A stretch of DNA of 64,000 nt from Pseudomonas sp. GM21 (lineage in GTDB: Bacteria > Pseudomonadota > Gammaproteobacteria > Pseudomonadales > Pseudomonadaceae). Where the stretch lies: positions 1 to 64,000 of the forward strand of contig NZ_AKJS01000012.1 of the NCBI RefSeq assembly GCF_000282215.1, in the 5' to 3' direction. Positions 52,472 to 61,205 of this stretch are shown piece after piece. The position numbers and the translations under genes are program-made. Under the pieces are notes generated by a model. It saw nothing but the letters and a program-made list of their open reading frames with translations. It was not told where the DNA came from and did no database searches. Every line of letters starts with the position of its first letter. Within the stretch, counting starts at the first letter, position 1.

Positions 52472-52495
52472 GGGGGAACCGTCCCACCCCACCCG
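52472..52495. promoter_or_regulatory. G/C-tract element 4, racemase/regulator divergent region
   Basis: GGGGGAA-N4-CCCACCCC (52472-52490) repeats the arms and exact spacing of 38618-38636 in the other divergent region. TCCCACCCCACCCG (52482-52495) is the reverse complement of element 3. It lies 34 bp before the start of the MalT-like regulator gene and ~190 bp before the racemase, so it could serve both, including autoregulation. Confidence 0.55.
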
Positions 52496-52528
52496 TCCAT
52501 AACAAGAACAGCTGTAGTCTGGATTCCC

Positions 52529-55226
52529 ATGCCTGCCACCCGCCCCTTGATCACCACCCGTTTTTCACCGCCGCGCATCAGCAGCCATGCGGTGTTGCGC
52601 ATGCCGCTGCTGTCGCGCTTGCTGGCGGCGCGCAATTGCCGCCTCACGCTGATCAACGGCAGCGCCGGATTCGGCAAGACCACGTTGCTGGCGCAGTGGC
52701 GTCAGAGCCTGCTCAAGGAAGGCAGTGGCGTGGTGTGGTTGTCTCTGTCCCAGGAGGACGCGACGCTGGAATCGTTCTCCGCCAACCTGATCGGCGCGCT
52801 GCAACAGGCCGGCCTGCCGCTGGATGACGACCTGCTGTTGCTGGTCAAGGGGGATGCACAGAACGGCTCGCTGGCCCTGGCGTCGGTGATGATCAACACG
52901 CTGGCGCGGGTCGATACGGCGCTGTACCTGATGATCGATGATTTTCAGTTCGCCACGGACCCCGCCATTTCAATGCTCATGCAGACCATGGTCGACAGTG
53001 CGCCGACGCAACTGCATGTGGTGCTTGCGTCGCGGGTGTTTCCCGAGTTGAAACTGGGCAGGCTGCGGGCCATGGCCGAGCTGTGCGAAATCAGCAGCAC
53101 CGACCTGGGCTTCAGCTTCGACGAATCGCTGGCATTCCTGAAGGCCTATCTGGACGACGACGTCGACATCGATCTGGCCCACAGCATTCATGCCTCGACC
53201 GACGGTTGGCCCATCGGCCTGCAAATGATGTCGATCTCGCTCAAGGCCAACCCGCGTAAAGGCCTCAATAGCGAACGACTGCTGTCGAGCAAGGCCGGCC
53301 TGGTGGATTACCTGGTCGAAGACGTGATCAGCGATCTGCCGGCAGCGACGCTCACCTTCCTGGAACAGGTTTCGATCCTGCGCCGCTTCAACGAGAAGGT
53401 GGCCGCCGAAGTCAGCCAGAGTTGCGACGCACCAGCGCTGATTGCCAATATCGAGGCGCGCAACCTGTTCATCGTGCCCATGGACATGGAGTGCCGGAAC
53501 CCGTGGTATCGCCTGCATCCGTTGTTCGCCGAGTTTCTGCAGCAGCGCCTGAGCGCCTCGGGCGCTGATCTGCAAGCGCTGCATCTGCGCGCTTCGGCGT
53601 GGTTCGAGCAGGCCGGCGTTGTCAACGAAGCCGTGCATCACGCGGTGCAGAGCGAGAATTTCGAAGCCTTGGTGGCGCTGCTTGAACGCAGCCAACCCGA
53701 CCAGCACAACATCAGTTATCTCGGTCAGTTTGTGCGCTGGCTCGACTGCGTGCCGCTCGAGCGCTTGGTGCAACATCCCGGTGTGTTGCTGCAAGGCGCC
53801 TGGGGTTGTGTGCTGACGATGATGACCGGCAAGGCGAAGGCCTGGATCGATGCGCTGGAACAGAGCCCCCACGACGAAGCCCAGTTGAGCCCGCACATCG
53901 CGTTGGTCAGGGCGTCGATCGCCACGCAACAGGACAACCTGCCCCTGTGCCAACAACTGCTGGAAGGCATACGCGGGCATCGCTTCAATCATCCATTCAA
54001 TGAGCAGATGCGTGCGTGCCTGCACGTCCACTGCCTCAATCAAACCGGTCAGCAGCAAGCGGCCTGGGATTACATCAACGCACCCCAGGCCCGGGCCATA
54101 CGCATCAGTCATGACGAAGTGGCGCTGCTGGCCGTCGTCACCGCCGCCCATGGCGCCATGCTCAGCGGGAATGTGCGTGAAGCATCGCGCAATATCGTCG
54201 ACGTACTGCTCGTGGCCGAGCGCGCCCATGGCCATCGCTCCATCAGCGCCACTTGCTGTGGCGTAGGAGCCGCCGAGACGCATTACGAAATGGACCGTAT
54301 CGACGATGCGCGACAGGTGTTGGGCAATCGCCTCAATCTGCTGCACCTGTCGCCACCGGATATCACTATCAGCGCGATGATCAGCAATGCGCGTCTCAAT
54401 TGCCTGCAGGAGTCTTCGGCGGCCGCATTGGCCTACCTGGCCAGCAAGGCGATCGGGCTACGCGCACAAGGTTTCGACCGCGCCGTGGCGTACAACCTGG
54501 CCGAGCAGATCCGTATCCTGTTGGGCAGTGGCGACTGGCGCCAATGCGAAAGCCAGCGCGCGGCACTGGAAGCGCTGGCCCATCGTCATGATGGCGACAG
54601 TCCGGCCGCCCACCAGATCGCCGCCCTCGCCGCCTTGTCGCGAGCCCGCACCTCGCTGGCCCGGCAAGAGTCGGAACGGGCACTTGGTGGCCCTCGACAG
54701 CCTGGAGCAACTGGCGACGCGTTACGCTCGCGGAATATGGAAAGTGCAGTCGCAATTGCTGCGCGCCGTAGCGCTCAATGATCTGGGGCAAACGGGAGAG
54801 GCCCGGATATTGTTGCGTCAGGTCGTGGCCGAAAGCCTGCGTCTTGGCCTGGTGCGTACCTTGCTGGACGAAGGCGCGCCACTGATCTCGCTGCTGGCTG
54901 AGCTGGAGTGCGAGGATGATCCGGTCTTGGAGAGCTATCGCAGTCGCCTGATCGCAGCGCCGCTGAACTTCAGCGTTGCGCCTTCGATGTCGGCGCGGGC
55001 CGCGACGGAAAGCGGCGTCAGCGAGTCTGCGCTATTCACCAAGCGCGAGATGGAAATCATCAGTCTGCTTGAGCAAGCCATGTCCAACAAACGCATGGCC
55101 CAGACCCTGAACCTGAGTCAGGAAACCATCAAGTGGAACCTCAAGAACATCTATGCCAAGCTTGGAGTGTCCGGGCGGTACGAAGCGCTGATCGCTGCCC
55201 GGCAACGCATCTCCCCAAACGAGTAG
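52529..55226 (+). pseudogene. MalT-like LuxR-family regulator, interrupted by a +1 frameshift
   Basis: The gene has the build of large MalT/AlkS-type ATP-dependent activators (~898 residues when repaired). An N-terminal STAND ATPase has Walker A LINGSAGFGKTTLLAQW and LYLMIDDFQFATDP. TPR-like helices follow, with a C-terminal LuxR HTH (FTKREMEIISLLEQAMSNKRMAQTLNLSQETIKWNLKNIYAKLGVSGRYEAL). The first frame runs from 52529 to a stop at 54781; the HTH is in another frame ending at 55226. Removing one G of the GG at 54686-54687 (CACTTGGTGG) joins ESERAL to VALDSLEQLATRYARG without loss. This is a sequencing error, a recent inactivation, or less likely programmed shifting. It is divergent from the racemase operon and is the probable activator of the region. 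Confidence 0.88.
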
Positions 55227-55230
55227 TGCC

Positions 55231-55326
55231 CCTGCAGGGAGCGAGCCTGTTCGCGATGGCGGCTTAACATTCAACAGATAAGTTGACGGTCAGGTTGCTA
55301 TCGCGAGCAGGCTCGCTCCTACAGGG
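55231..55326. repeat. REP pair between convergent regulator and DUF1329 genes
   Basis: CAGGGAGCGAGCCTGTTCGC (from 55235) and ATCGCGAGCAGGCTCGCTCC (from 55300) form an inverted pair just after the regulator stop. A bidirectional transcript end is plausible. Confidence 0.75.
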
Positions 55327-55354
55327 GTGCGGTGCTCAATCGGTGTTTCGATTG

Positions 55355-56722
55355 TTATCGAATACCGGCGCTACGCAGTGCTGCCGGGGTGTAATCGGCG
55401 AGATTCGCCGCGTTACCGTAAATGCTGCCGTGCCGGGATTCGTTCATCAAGGCATTGACCAGGTAGCGCCCGGCAATCAGGTCGTACAACGCCTGGGCCG
55501 CATAGGTACTGACGCCGTTGGCATAATCGTTATAGGCCATGCCTTCGGCCACCCGCCACAACTGCCCGCGGCCATCGTAATGGTCGATCAGTGCCGCCTG
55601 CCAGGTGTCTTCATCGATGTACATATGGCGTTTTGCATAAATGTTGCGCATGCCAGGTTTCAGGGTTGCCTCGACTTCCCAGACGCGGTGCAATTCATAG
55701 CGCGTCAGGTCCTGATTGATATGGCCAGGCTTGAGGATATCGGCGTATTTGAGCGATGGTGAAGCCAACCGGTAGTTGTTGTAGGGAATGTACATTTCCT
55801 TCTTGCCGATCAGTTTCCAGTCGTAGCGGTCGGGCGAACCATTGAACAGGTCGCCGTTATCCGTGGTGCGCATCCCGTCCGACGCGGTGCCCGGTCCGTC
55901 ATAAGCGACCTGCGGGGCCCGACGAACCCGTCGTTGACCGGCGCTGTAGACCCACGCCAGGCGCGGTTCTTTCACCTGGTCGATGGTCTCGTGAATCAAC
56001 GTCACGCTACCGGCCAGTCGCGGTGGTGCCGTCACTTCCTGCTTGTAGTAGAACAGGATGTTAGTTGCGTCAGCTTGGGCATCGGCAGGCATGAACTGCG
56101 GATACGCGATTTCATCGTTCAATTGAACAATGGTGAACGAACCATTGACCTGCGGCACCGCCTGCACAGTTTCGCGTTTCTGGTTCAAACCACGGTAGCG
56201 CGTCAAATGGTTCCATAATACTTCGACGCCACTCTTGGGGATTGGAAACGCGTAATAACGCGAGTCGGCGAAGTTCAGCAAGCCATTGCCGCCATCGGCT
56301 GGCTGCGTATTGAGCGCACTTTTCTTCGCGGCATCATAGACATTCTGCGGGTTAGCCGCAGTGCGATGGCTTGCGAATACCGGTATCTTGTAGGTATCGG
56401 GATAGCGTTTGAACATGGCCACCTGCCCCTCGCTCAGTCGGGCCTTGTACTGCCCGACGTTGGCAGCGGTAATGGTGAACAGGGGTTTCTCGCCGGCAAA
56501 CGGGTCGCCGACGAACAGGTTCGTCACCGGCGCCGCATCCTGCTTGAGCCCACCAGTCCAGGCTGGAATGCTGCCTTCGGCATTACCTTCTTTCTGGGCG
56601 CCGAGCGGGGTCAGGCTGGTGCCTAGCTTGGCTGCTTCCTCCGGAGTAACGGCGGCCATTGCCTGACCGACGATCAGGGCCAATGACAACGCCCATGTTT
56701 GCATCATTGTTTTTGTTTTCAT
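55355..56722 (-). CDS. DUF1329 exported protein (LolB-like fold)
   Basis: The 455-residue protein has a Sec signal peptide (WALSLALIVGQAMAA) and the DUF1329 pattern: VTPEEAAKLGTSLTPLGAQKEGN, AEGSIPAWTGGL, KPLFTITAANVGQYKARLSEGQ, and the C-terminal HRVWEVEATLKPGMRNIYAKRHMYIDEDTW. DUF1329 proteins have a LolB-like lipid-binding fold and act in the envelope. They occur almost always with a DUF1302 outer-membrane protein, as here (26 bp downstream of it). The pair is often found beside catabolic clusters for steroids and other hydrophobic compounds, with LuxR-type regulators. I infer a role in uptake or envelope handling of the substrate. Confidence 0.9.
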   Translation of the reverse strand: MKTKTMMQTWALSLALIVGQAMAAVTPEEAAKLGTSLTPLGAQKEGNAEGSIPAWTGGLKQDAAPVTNLFVGDPFAGEKPLFTITAANVGQYKARLSEGQVAMFKRYPDTYKIPVFASHRTAANPQNVYDAAKKSALNTQPADGGNGLLNFADSRYYAFPIPKSGVEVLWNHLTRYRGLNQKRETVQAVPQVNGSFTIVQLNDEIAYPQFMPADAQADATNILFYYKQEVTAPPRLAGSVTLIHETIDQVKEPRLAWVYSAGQRRVRRAPQVAYDGPGTASDGMRTTDNGDLFNGSPDRYDWKLIGKKEMYIPYNNYRLASPSLKYADILKPGHINQDLTRYELHRVWEVEATLKPGMRNIYAKRHMYIDEDTWQAALIDHYDGRGQLWRVAEGMAYNDYANGVSTYAAQALYDLIAGRYLVNALMNESRHGSIYGNAANLADYTPAALRSAGIR

Positions 56723-56748
56723 GCTGAGGTTCTCTCGCCTGTCTTCGT

Positions 56749-58620
56749 TTAGAAGTTCGCGCCAAAGCTGAGCGCGACGAAGTCACGATCACCGTTGGTA
56801 TTAAAATGACCACCGAAGAAATCGGTGTAACTGAGGCTTGCGGTGTAAGTGCTGGCATAGTCGGCATCCAGGCCGACGCTGACGGCCTTGAGGCCTTCCT
56901 CGAAGTTGGGTCCATTGCCATTTACGTCATGGGACCAGGCCAGGTTCGGCGCCAGGTTGATACCGGCGAATACGTTCGGATAATCCAAACGCGCACGGGC
57001 ACGGTAGCCCCACGAATCGGTGTCGTAGAAGCCCTTGTCATTACACTCCTGTTGCGGGTTGGTCGGCGTGGTTACGCCTGCCGGTTGCCCTGGAACCTGC
57101 GACACCGAACCCCGACAAGCCGCCAACCCGGCAGCACCAGGCAGGATGCCGCTGCCGAAGATGCCGCTGCGGCCAAAGCGCAGATCGGTACCGTCGGTCT
57201 CGCCCAGACCGTTGATTCGGTTGTACCCGACCTCACCCACCAGGGTCAGACGGCTTGCACCAAAGACCTGATCGAAGAATTGGGTAGCGGTCATCTGCGT
57301 CTGCAACACTGGCATGCGCTTGTAGCCATTGATCACGCCGCCGGGCGTGCTCGTGGCGAAACCTGTGGAAACCAGTGGTGACGTGGCAGTACCAAGGCTG
57401 CCGTTGATCAAGTCCTGGCTGTTGAGTTGCAGCGGCATGTTCGGACGATAACTGACCTCACCGCCCAGGGAAGTACCGCCCATATTGGTTTGGAAGCTCA
57501 AACCGTAGAGGCGAATGTCTTCGGGGTAATCAACGAAGTAGCGTGAATTACGTATCAGGTTCAGTGAGCTGGCCGGCGTACCCGGCCCCGTTGTGCGAAC
57601 CGCGCTGAGCAATGGGTTGCGACTGTGGTAGTTCATGAAATAGGCAGCGAGTTCAGTGTCATTCATCTCCGGTACGAACCAGCGCAACGCCACGCCGAAC
57701 TGACCACTGTCACTCGGCTCGTTGTCCTTGACTCGCGGAATGTAGACGTCGTCGACACCGCCACCCTGAGCCGCTGAGCCACCGACTGTCGCTGCGCCAC
57801 CGGTATTCCTGGCCACGCCTGGCGCCAGGTCCAGACCGGAAACCACCAGTCGGTCATTGCACCCCTTGGCCACCGCATCAGAGCCGAAGAAGGTGCCGCA
57901 GTTATCGACGACGGTGCTTTCCCATTCCAATTGATAGAAGGCCTCCGCGCTCAAGTTCTCGGTGAAATTCTGCGACAGGTAGAACATGTTGACCGGGATC
58001 AGCCCTTCCTTGACCTCGGCGCCCGGGCGGCGCAATGCCGCGGCGTCCGTCGGGTTGATCGAGTTGATACCGTTACCGATGAAGGTACTTTCGCCCCAGC
58101 TCACCACCTGTTTGCCCAGGCGCACATTGCCCGGCAAATTGCCGATGGTGTAGTTGTGATAGACAAAAGCATCGAGGAATTCTGCGCCGGACGCCTTGGC
58201 CAGATCATTGCGGCCACTGTCGTCAATGTCATAGAACAGGCGATGTTCATCCTTGAGTTCGAAGTCGTACCAGTACTTGCCACGCACGAACACGCCGCTT
58301 TCGCCGTATTTGAGTTCCAGGTCATGCACGCCCTTGAAGATCTTCGAGAAGGTCTCGCCTTTCTTGAAGTTCAAGCGATTGTCATCGGACACCCGGGTCG
58401 ACGCCTCGCCACGCTTGCCCTGGGAATTGAAGTTGGAAATGAAATCCGGATCCGGCCCACGCACGGCCCAACTGGCGCCCACCGACAACGACGAATCGAA
58501 TTGCCCCTGTACCTCCCCGATATTGAAATTTACAGCGGTTGCTTGGGCACTGAAGCCGGAAGCGACAGCGATGGCCAACAGGTGTGGCCGAAAGCCTCTG
58601 TGCATTGTTGTTCTTATCAT
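56749..58620 (-). CDS. DUF1302 outer-membrane beta-barrel protein
   Basis: The 623-residue protein has a signal peptide (LLAIAVASGFSAQATA). A barrel-like sequence follows, with alternating hydrophobic strands and the family motifs GEVQGQFDSSLSVGASW, LRLGKQVVSWGEST-type sequence (VRLGKQVVSWGESTFIGNGINSINPTD) and a C-terminal aromatic residue (ALSFGANF), as required for outer-membrane insertion. A Cys pair (NCGTFF, KGCNDR) and a second one (AACRGS, QQECNDK) probably form loop disulfides. ATG at 58620 is preceded by GGAG; ATG at 58605 is an alternative. The DUF1329 gene follows by 26 bp. Transport of hydrophobic substrates is the usual suggestion. Confidence 0.9.
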   Translation of the reverse strand: MIRTTMHRGFRPHLLAIAVASGFSAQATAVNFNIGEVQGQFDSSLSVGASWAVRGPDPDFISNFNSQGKRGEASTRVSDDNRLNFKKGETFSKIFKGVHDLELKYGESGVFVRGKYWYDFELKDEHRLFYDIDDSGRNDLAKASGAEFLDAFVYHNYTIGNLPGNVRLGKQVVSWGESTFIGNGINSINPTDAAALRRPGAEVKEGLIPVNMFYLSQNFTENLSAEAFYQLEWESTVVDNCGTFFGSDAVAKGCNDRLVVSGLDLAPGVARNTGGAATVGGSAAQGGGVDDVYIPRVKDNEPSDSGQFGVALRWFVPEMNDTELAAYFMNYHSRNPLLSAVRTTGPGTPASSLNLIRNSRYFVDYPEDIRLYGLSFQTNMGGTSLGGEVSYRPNMPLQLNSQDLINGSLGTATSPLVSTGFATSTPGGVINGYKRMPVLQTQMTATQFFDQVFGASRLTLVGEVGYNRINGLGETDGTDLRFGRSGIFGSGILPGAAGLAACRGSVSQVPGQPAGVTTPTNPQQECNDKGFYDTDSWGYRARARLDYPNVFAGINLAPNLAWSHDVNGNGPNFEEGLKAVSVGLDADYASTYTASLSYTDFFGGHFNTNGDRDFVALSFGANF

Positions 58621-58801
58621 GCAGCACTCCGATTACGGATGAGGAAAAACGAGCGTCAATCGCTCAGACGAGTCAATAGCGCACCAATTGCTTCAAGCCC
58701 TGGGAGGCACTCGTAGGTTTCGGGAGCGGTGATTGCTCGGTGACTTTTTGTGTTTTTTTCAGTTACCGCGACGCGATGCTATGAGTCAGATCGCGTAATA
58801 C

Positions 58802-58839
58802 GGCCCCTCAAAGGAGGGGAAAACGGGGGGGAGTGGGGG
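58802..58839. promoter_or_regulatory. G/C-tract element 5, upstream of DUF1302
   Basis: CCCCTCAAAGGAGGGG (58804-58819) is followed by AAAAC, GGGGGGG (58825-58831), AGT and GGGGG (58835-58839), with a further GGGG at 58849. It is about 190 bp upstream of the DUF1302 start. The tract could also form a G-quadruplex on this strand, but its similarity to other operon heads favours a protein site. Confidence 0.45.
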
Positions 58840-59018
58840 TGTGTTGGTGGGGTAATCGAATAGATCACCCTCAAGCATCTATAAACTCTGAAGATTTGGG
58901 ACGAATTGGCGCCTCCAACTCCGCTGGAGACCGGAAAAGTGGACGTTAACCGGGGGGCTCTTTGATGTTTTTGCCTGTTACCCCGGTATAGCGGTAACGC
59001 CAAGCTTGTTGACCTCTA

Positions 59019-59061
59019 TGGGTCGGTTTCAGCTGGCCGTAAAAGGCAGAAATCGGCCAAT
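59019..59061. repeat. Diverged copy of the intergenic hairpin repeat
   Basis: ATGGGTCGGTTTCAGCTGGCCG and GGCAGAAATCGGCCAATTGC resemble the repeat at 28497-28545, with the stem partly lost. GGCAGAAATCGGCCAAT is shared with 19313-19331. Confidence 0.5.
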
Positions 59062-59311
59062 TGCGGACACTGGAGGCAGCACACATCCGCCCTTATCGCG
59101 AAGTATTCCTCGCCTGGCCATAGCGATCCCTGACCGCCTCATCGCCGGGCAGGGCTTACTCAGCATAAAAGGTCACTGTATCGGAGTTTATTGTGGAATC
59201 TGTGTCTGACTGTCGGCCCCTTCGCTCGCTAGCATTGATGCTCTCGCGGCGAAAAACGTGATGAAATCTTCAACCAGACGCTGATACCGATCAGCGCTAA
59301 GAGGGATCGAA

Positions 59312-59926
59312 ATGTTCGACAGTTCCGCGGTGCTCACTGTTTTCTGGGTTTATCTGGCGGGCGTAGTGGTTCCGGGACCGAACTTCGTCGCCGTTGTTCA
59401 CAAGGCAGTAGCCGCGACACGTGCCGAGGCGCTGGCCTTAGTCGCCGGTATAGTGACCGTGAACCTGCTCTGGTCTGGCTGTGCGATCACAGGCCTAGGC
59501 CTTGTGTTTGCAGCCTTCCCATGGGCGGTACTGGTTGTGAAGATAATGGGTGCTGCGTACCTGATGTGGTTTGGCATACGCCTGATCATTAAAGCAGGCA
59601 AGCATCCCGCCTTACGGCCTTGCGAGGGCCCGACTGGCAGCGTCCGGAAATCTTTCTTTCAAGGTGTCGTCACCAACATCGGCAATCCTAAATCCATGGC
59701 CTTCTACGCCGCCGTCTTTTCAGCAGCAGCCCCCGCCCACCCCTCGGTCAGCACCTTCGTCTCAATGCTGGCGGTTGTGGTGGTCGTTTCGCTGACCTGG
59801 TATGGACTGGTTGCGGTGGCTTTGTCGCAACCAACGATTTCCTCGGCGTATCAGAAGGCTCGGAAAGTGATTGATCGCCTGTGCGGTAGTCTGATTCTGG
59901 GCCTGGGAGTACGACAGCTGACCTGA
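59312..59926 (+). CDS. LysE/RhtB-family amino-acid exporter
   Basis: The 204-residue membrane protein has about six hydrophobic segments and the family signature PGPNFVAVVHKAVAATRAEALALVAGIVTVNLLW near the N-terminus, AAYLMWFGIRLI in the middle and GVVTNIGNPKSMAFYAAVFSAAAP after the third segment. It belongs to the LysE/RhtB group, which exports amino acids or derivatives across the inner membrane. GAGGGATCG precedes the ATG. It stands alone between the catabolic region and the LysR gene, which it faces convergently; substrate unknown. Confidence 0.9.
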   Translation: MFDSSAVLTVFWVYLAGVVVPGPNFVAVVHKAVAATRAEALALVAGIVTVNLLWSGCAITGLGLVFAAFPWAVLVVKIMGAAYLMWFGIRLIIKAGKHPALRPCEGPTGSVRKSFFQGVVTNIGNPKSMAFYAAVFSAAAPAHPSVSTFVSMLAVVVVVSLTWYGLVAVALSQPTISSAYQKARKVIDRLCGSLILGLGVRQLT

Positions 59927-60051
59927 GTATTGAATCGACCGCGAGACGTGGGGAGACTCCGCTATCGGCCAAAAGCAGCAGTTCAAGACTCCATCCAGAG
60001 GTCATTCAGCTTTGTGCTGAGCCACGTGAGCGTTAAACCCCCCAACAACGC

Positions 60052-60954
60052 TTACGGGTAGGCCGGGACTATCTTTGCCTGCTCGATCAGCCAATCGATG
60101 AGCAAAGCTATCTCAGGAATATCGCGACTCTCCTCGTTGCAGATGCAGAAATAATCCATCCCTGTCGGCACCTTCAGTGCAAAGGGTTGCACCAGGCGTC
60201 CCTCATCGAGGTCGCGTGACGAGTTGATCTCATCGCTGAGTGCAACACCATAGCCATCGCGAGCGGCCTGCAAGGCGATGCCGAGGTCTTCCAGATGGAC
60301 ATCGGCATCGCCCGGATATGGCAGGCGAGCCTCAAGCAACCAGCGCCGCCATTGAGTGCCGTCATCTTCATGCAAAAGACGATGGTGAATCAGGTCTGAG
60401 GGTTGCTTGAGCGCGTGGGGGCCGCGCAGTAATTGCGGGCAGCAAACCGGAAACATGTGCAGGTTCTGCAATGGTCGCCACCAGAACCCTTCCCAGATCG
60501 GGGCGTCATAGAGCACGGCAACATCTGCCCTGCGCCAGTCCACCTCGCTGATGTCGTCGGCAGTAATGACGCGCAGATGAATATGCGGATGTTCTGCACG
60601 AAAGGTGAACAACTTCGGCATCAGCCAGGCCGCGCCAAAAACCGGCTCTGTCGAAATGGTCAAGACTTTCGCCGTCGCCTCTTGGAAATCCGCCTCGCAG
60701 ATCTGTCGCACCCCTTCAGTGATTTCGCCGATGCCTCGCGCGACCGAACGTTGTAGTGCCAAACCACGCTCCGTCAGCACTAGGTGGCGCCCCTGCTTAT
60801 AGAACAGTTTGATGCCAAGTGAACCTTGCAAGGCTCTGATTTGCTGGCTGACGGCGCCCGCAGTTACATGAAGTTCAGCGGCGGCAGCGCCGACATGGCC
60901 CAGCCTTGCAACACATTCAAATACGCGAAACGCATGGAGCGGAGGCAAGGGCAT
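60052..60954 (-). CDS. LysR-family regulator, GcvA-like
   Basis: The 300-residue regulator starts PPLHAFRVFECVARLGHVGAAAAELHVTAGAVSQQIRALQGSLG, the winged HTH of the GcvA/AmpR subgroup. An effector domain follows (ISTEPVFGAAWLMPKLFTFRAEHPHIHLRV; LEDLGIALQAARDGYGVALSD). It is divergent from the deiminase gene. A dyad CTGCC-N9-GGCAG (60977-60995) lies 23 bp beyond its start and is kept, with changed but still pairing arms, in the copy of this region before the substrate-binding protein gene. It therefore probably controls both, perhaps in response to agmatine or a polyamine. Confidence 0.9.
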   Translation of the reverse strand: MPLPPLHAFRVFECVARLGHVGAAAAELHVTAGAVSQQIRALQGSLGIKLFYKQGRHLVLTERGLALQRSVARGIGEITEGVRQICEADFQEATAKVLTISTEPVFGAAWLMPKLFTFRAEHPHIHLRVITADDISEVDWRRADVAVLYDAPIWEGFWWRPLQNLHMFPVCCPQLLRGPHALKQPSDLIHHRLLHEDDGTQWRRWLLEARLPYPGDADVHLEDLGIALQAARDGYGVALSDEINSSRDLDEGRLVQPFALKVPTGMDYFCICNEESRDIPEIALLIDWLIEQAKIVPAYP

Positions 60955-60966
60955 GCGGGTCTACCA

Positions 60967-61012
60967 TTTAGTTTTTCTGCCTATTTTGTTGGCAGTTTAT
61001 ATAGGTTGATTG
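60967..61012. promoter_or_regulatory. Control region copy A (LysR/deiminase intergenic)
   Basis: This 46-base block aligns without gaps to 62615-62660 with 36 identities by my count. It contains the LysR-type dyad CTGCC-N9-GGCAG and TATATAG as a possible -10. A second shared stretch follows at 61046-61090, where AAGACAACAATTCA-TAGGTGG matches 62701-62723 and CGAAGCACAGGCAACAACAG matches the start of the downstream gene, here with ACG instead of ATG. Confidence 0.6.
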
Positions 61013-61205
61013 CGCCTTCAGCAACCGCAAAGATTCAGCGGAGGGAGGCTAAAGACAACAATTCAATAGGTGGCCCTACGAAGCACAGGCAACAACAGGC
61101 GTGAGAAGTAAGCGATGAGGGGTGGGCTCGGTGCACCTCTACCTGTTTCGCTCGTGTGCCTTGGTAAATGAGATATCTGGCTGGATAACCTGGGGGACTC
61201 GTTAC

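Larger units (their letters stand above)
58621..59311. other. 691-bp gene-free stretch upstream of the DUF1302 operon
   Basis: No credible gene is present. It contains the G/C-tract element 5 (58802-58839) upstream of DUF1302, and a diverged hairpin repeat (59019-59061). AAGAGGGATCG just before 59312 looks like the ribosome binding site of the LysE gene. The part between 58860 and 59010 shows no structure I recognise. Confidence 0.55.

Noticed and set aside
58816..58853. G-quadruplex as the main explanation of the G-runs upstream of DUF1302
   Set aside because: The runs could fold, but similar G/C tracts occur at other operon heads with fixed spacing, which a protein-binding site explains better.
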